In this document: positions 61,431 through 64,000 of the stretch, piece by piece
Layout of the letters: each line of letters begins with the position of its first letter
Position numbering within the stretch: position 1 is the first letter of the stretch
Notes under the pieces: model-generated
Database searches by the model: none
Told to the model about the DNA's origin: nothing
Seen by the model: the letters and a program-made list of their open reading frames with translations, nothing else
From: Campylorhamphus procurvoides
Lineage: Eukaryota; Chordata; Aves; Passeriformes; Dendrocolaptidae
Reading direction: 5' to 3'
Length of the DNA: 64,000 nt
Assembly: GCA_013396655.1 (NCBI GenBank)
Contig: WBMV01000126.1
Coordinates: 186,001-250,000, forward strand
Position numbers and translations under genes: made by a program

Positions 61431-61984
61431 CTTACTCACATATTTACAGAGCAAAGTCAACAGGAGCAAAGCAGACACACATTTATAAAAGCATTTAGAG
61501 ACCAAATCAGCAAATTTAAATACAAAACAAAGCACGCAAACGGCACGCAGCGATGCCACTTGCTATAGCAAGCTTTAGGGACATTCAAAGAGGAAAATCA
61601 TGTTTCATTTAAAAACACAACAAAACTAATGCAAATAATGGACATTCTATCAGAAAAAAAAAAAAGGGTAAAATTTTAAGCAACGTTCCTGGGGGAAAAT
61701 ACCCAACAACCCACAAGATTTTACAGAACTCAACCCTAAATATTTCAGTAATGCACAATAATTATTATAGCACTATGACTGTGTTACTATGATCACGAAA
61801 AATGACGCAATTTTAATCTGAAACATCCTAAATTAAATCCAGCAGAAATATGAAAATCTGTTTTCATGTGCAGATAATCTACTAAAGACAAAAAACCCCA
61901 ACTGTTTTCTCATCTCCTAAAATGTACTTTCATGAGTGTTTTCTCATTTATTTTCACTTCCTTTCACCAAATCCTCATTTTCTC

Positions 61985-62910
61985 AGGGGCACATGGGAGC
62001 GGGAGGGAAGGGGGCGAGGGAAGGGGGGGGCGGGCGGCATTTAAAGCTTTCCAAATGAAAGATTAAAGAAGCAATTCGTTTCAGGACCTATATCTGAAGC
62101 ACTGAGATTTCAGAGGGATAGTCTTCATATTCACTGCAAAATCCTTCGGTCCCAAGGGGAGACTCTGGAAACACGGCTCCAGAAACCAAACACACTGCTC
62201 GGCCCCGCCAAGGAGGGGGACAGGGAGGGAGAGGAGGAGAGGAGGAGGGGAGGAGAGGAGTTGGGCGGCCCCGGGGCTCCTGCCCCAGCGGAGGCCACAC
62301 GGGCCGGGCCGGGGGCGACAGCCGGGAACAAAGCGCCGGGAGGGGGAGCGGGAAAGGGANNNNNNNNNNNNNNNNNNNNNNNNNNNNNNNNNNNNNNNNN
62401 NNNNNNNNNNNNNNNNNNNNNNNNNNNNNNNNNNNNNNNNNNNNNNNNNNNNNNNNNNNNNNNNNNNNNNNNNNNNNNNNNNNNNNNNNNNNNNNNNNNN
62501 NNNNNNNNNNNNNNNNNNNNNNNNNNNNNNNNNNNNNNNNNNNNNNNNNNNNNNNNNNGGCGCCAGGCGCGCCCCGCCGCTGCGTCCGGGCGGCAAGCGG
62601 TGCCGCGCTGAAAGGTTCCCCCCTCCCGCAGGACCCACGGGCAACCGGGGGAAGCGGCCGGGATTGCTGAAGGGGCCGGGGCGGAGGGACGGCTGAGGGC
62701 GGGGGGCGCGAAGGACAGGGAGGTCTGGTTAAGGGGGTACTGGAAAGTGGTGTGTTAGCCCCGGACATACTGTATAAACACGCGGCAGTGGGTTTGGGGT
62801 AAAGGGGTAGAGATGAAAGGGAAGAGGTAAAGGAACAGAGGAATTAAAGAGGAGACGAGACGGGACGGGCAGGGCAGGGCCGGGCCCGGCCCAAGGCTCC
62901 TTTCTGTGTG
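61985..62910 (-). promoter_or_regulatory. TBC1D19: CpG-island promoter of TBC1D19, interrupted by an assembly gap
   Basis: Base composition changes sharply from AT-rich intron to dense G+C with many CpG dinucleotides. GC-box-like GGGGCGG sites lie near 62,678, with G-rich runs on both sides of the gap. No TATA box stands out. A broad TATA-less CpG promoter is the usual kind for a widely expressed trafficking gene. The transcription start and exon 1 are probably inside or beside the N run, so exact limits cannot be given. Confidence 0.75.
62360..62558. other. Assembly gap (199 N) probably containing TBC1D19 exon 1
   Basis: Undetermined bases inside the CpG island. Residues 1-35 (about 104 nt of coding sequence ending in phase 2) are not found in intron 1 or on either side of the gap. 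The gap is large enough to hold them. High G+C explains why the sequence dropped out. Placing exon 1 here is inference. Confidence 0.8.
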
Positions 62911-64000
62911 CTTCTCGAGGAATACAAGTCAGCCTGGACTGAGGTGAAGTTTTGTTGCACTCTTGAATATTTTGCCCTTGGTGCCCAGCAGGGTGAGGCA
63001 TTAATTCAGGCTCAGCACCAGAGCAGCTGAGTGGCACTATGTACACCTTCCCCTGTGATGTACATGCAAGGAACTTTCATCTACTTAGTCGTTCTGGGAA
63101 AATCTATGCCTATGTGCATCAGTAACAGAACCATGTAATCAACTTCTCTACTTAACAGACTAATTTTTAAAGTCCCAGAACAATTAATAAAGCTGAGAGG
63201 AGCTAACACGGGAAAGCTGATCGTTGACCTCCAAAGCCAACCATGAGTACCCATTTTCAGCTCCGAGGATGGCCTCTGTAAAACAAAGAATGCTTCAAAA
63301 TTCTGAAACATTGGATCTGAAACTCTTTCACCATTAAGAGTGACAGATGTGAGGAAATTATAGTTGTCATCAGCTACATTGATGATAAAATTACTAGATA
63401 TAATAGATATAAAAACACACCTGAACTCATCTGTCTGCGACATGTTCTGACTTATCTGTGAGCATTTGTGGATAAAATAAAGTTTAAAGAGGAATAGTAA
63501 TACAAGATCATAGATAAAAAGTTCTTTAATGAACTGTAGAGAAACCTGAAAATACCACACGCTAACATCAGCAGAGCTTGCTTCTTGATTCATGGTAGCA
63601 TGGGGAAATCAAGTGGCCAGTTGTCTATCAGTGCCTTGAGTATCTCCTGATTTACATCAAGTTTCTGTCAGTTCTTCTCTTACATGCACATTATGAAGTT
63701 AGGTGCAACAATGAGCATGTTTTTTTTCTCTGTGTATGGAGAGTTAATGAAATTTTTGTCCATGTTCCCAGCTGAACAAGCATGCTAAGTACAAGAGCTT
63801 TCTGTGCTAGTTCATAAAAAAATTCTGCAAAATGTTCCCATTGAGACAATATCCTTCCTTGTTTTCTTTTGTTTGCTGGGTTTTTTGGTTGTTGTGGTTT
63901 TTTTGTTATTTTTGGGGTTTTTTTTAAGAAATAAATTGAGGGGATCACTTGTTTGTGTGGGAACTTTACCTGCTAAGGCAAGCACATGCAGAAACCCGGG
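62911..64000. other. Upstream flank of TBC1D19
   Basis: Composition returns to AT-rich past the CpG island. No exon of a known neighbour is seen. A 170-codon minus-strand ORF (63,081-63,593) and a GT-rich low-complexity tract near 63,868-63,928 are the only notable items. Confidence 0.6.
63081..63593 (-). other. Unassigned 170-codon open reading frame upstream of TBC1D19
   Basis: It is the longest gap-free ORF in the window that is not part of a known exon, starting MNQEASSADVSVWYF and ending in TAG. It has a hydrophobic stretch (LFIYDLVLLFLFKLYF) at about residues 25-40 and no family motif that I know. It runs in the same direction as TBC1D19 and ends about 0.5 kb before the gap. Chance, a decayed retroelement or an uncharacterised exon are all possible; chance is most likely. 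Confidence 0.2.

Larger units (their letters stand above)
52621..62359 (-). other. TBC1D19: TBC1D19 intron 1 (readable part)
   Basis: The largest intron, about 9.7 kb. It contains no sequence encoding the expected N-terminus. Contents seen are T-rich low-complexity tracts, an uncertain LTR-like piece near 61.1-61.4 kb, clustered TGATTAAT and AP-1/MARE-type motifs at 57.9-58.9 kb, and a long G-run region at 61,994-62,037 where the CpG island begins. Confidence 0.75.

Noticed and set aside
62081..62768. Two long minus-strand ORFs (187 and 226 codons) across the CpG island
   Set aside because: Their length comes from reading through the N run. The readable parts are GC-rich low-complexity translations and do not match the TBC1D19 N-terminus.

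Overview
The window is vertebrate nuclear DNA, most likely from a songbird (passerine). It is AT-rich and intron-dominated. It carries several CR1 retroposon fragments of the avian type, a tRNA-Ile/CR1 hybrid SINE of the kind described from passerines, and an avian ERVL-type solo LTR. No bacterial, viral or plasmid gene organisation is present.

One protein-coding gene accounts for the coding content. It is TBC1D19, a TBC (Rab-GAP-like) domain protein, on the minus strand from a CpG-island promoter near 62.0-62.9 kb to a stop codon at 15,907-15,909. I read twenty coding exons by eye. All have GT/AG borders and their phases join without a frameshift. They encode 491 residues, which equals residues 36-526 of the 526-residue mammalian protein as I remember it. 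The missing first 35 residues (about 104 nt) are in none of the readable sequence. They most likely lie in the 199-base run of N inside the CpG island.

Layout: 1-15.5 kb is the region downstream of the gene, with no recognisable gene, two CR1 pieces and one isolated GC-rich patch. 15.5-15.9 kb is the 3' UTR with three candidate poly(A) signals. 15.9-52.6 kb holds exons 21 to 2. Intron 4 collects most of the mobile-element sequence (opposed CR1 copies and the solo LTR), and intron 11 holds the SINE. 52.6-62.3 kb is intron 1, with possible regulatory motif clusters and an uncertain LTR-like stretch. 62.0-62.9 kb is the CpG island, and 62.9-64 kb is upstream flank with an unassigned 170-codon ORF. 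In mammals this gene lies between CCKAR and STIM2; neither is visible here.

The most interesting points are the loss of both canonical TBC catalytic finger residues in the predicted protein, the lineage-informative SINE, the first exon hidden by the gap, and several non-coding stretches with paired inverted repeats or motif clusters. I found no convincing previously undescribed biological system.
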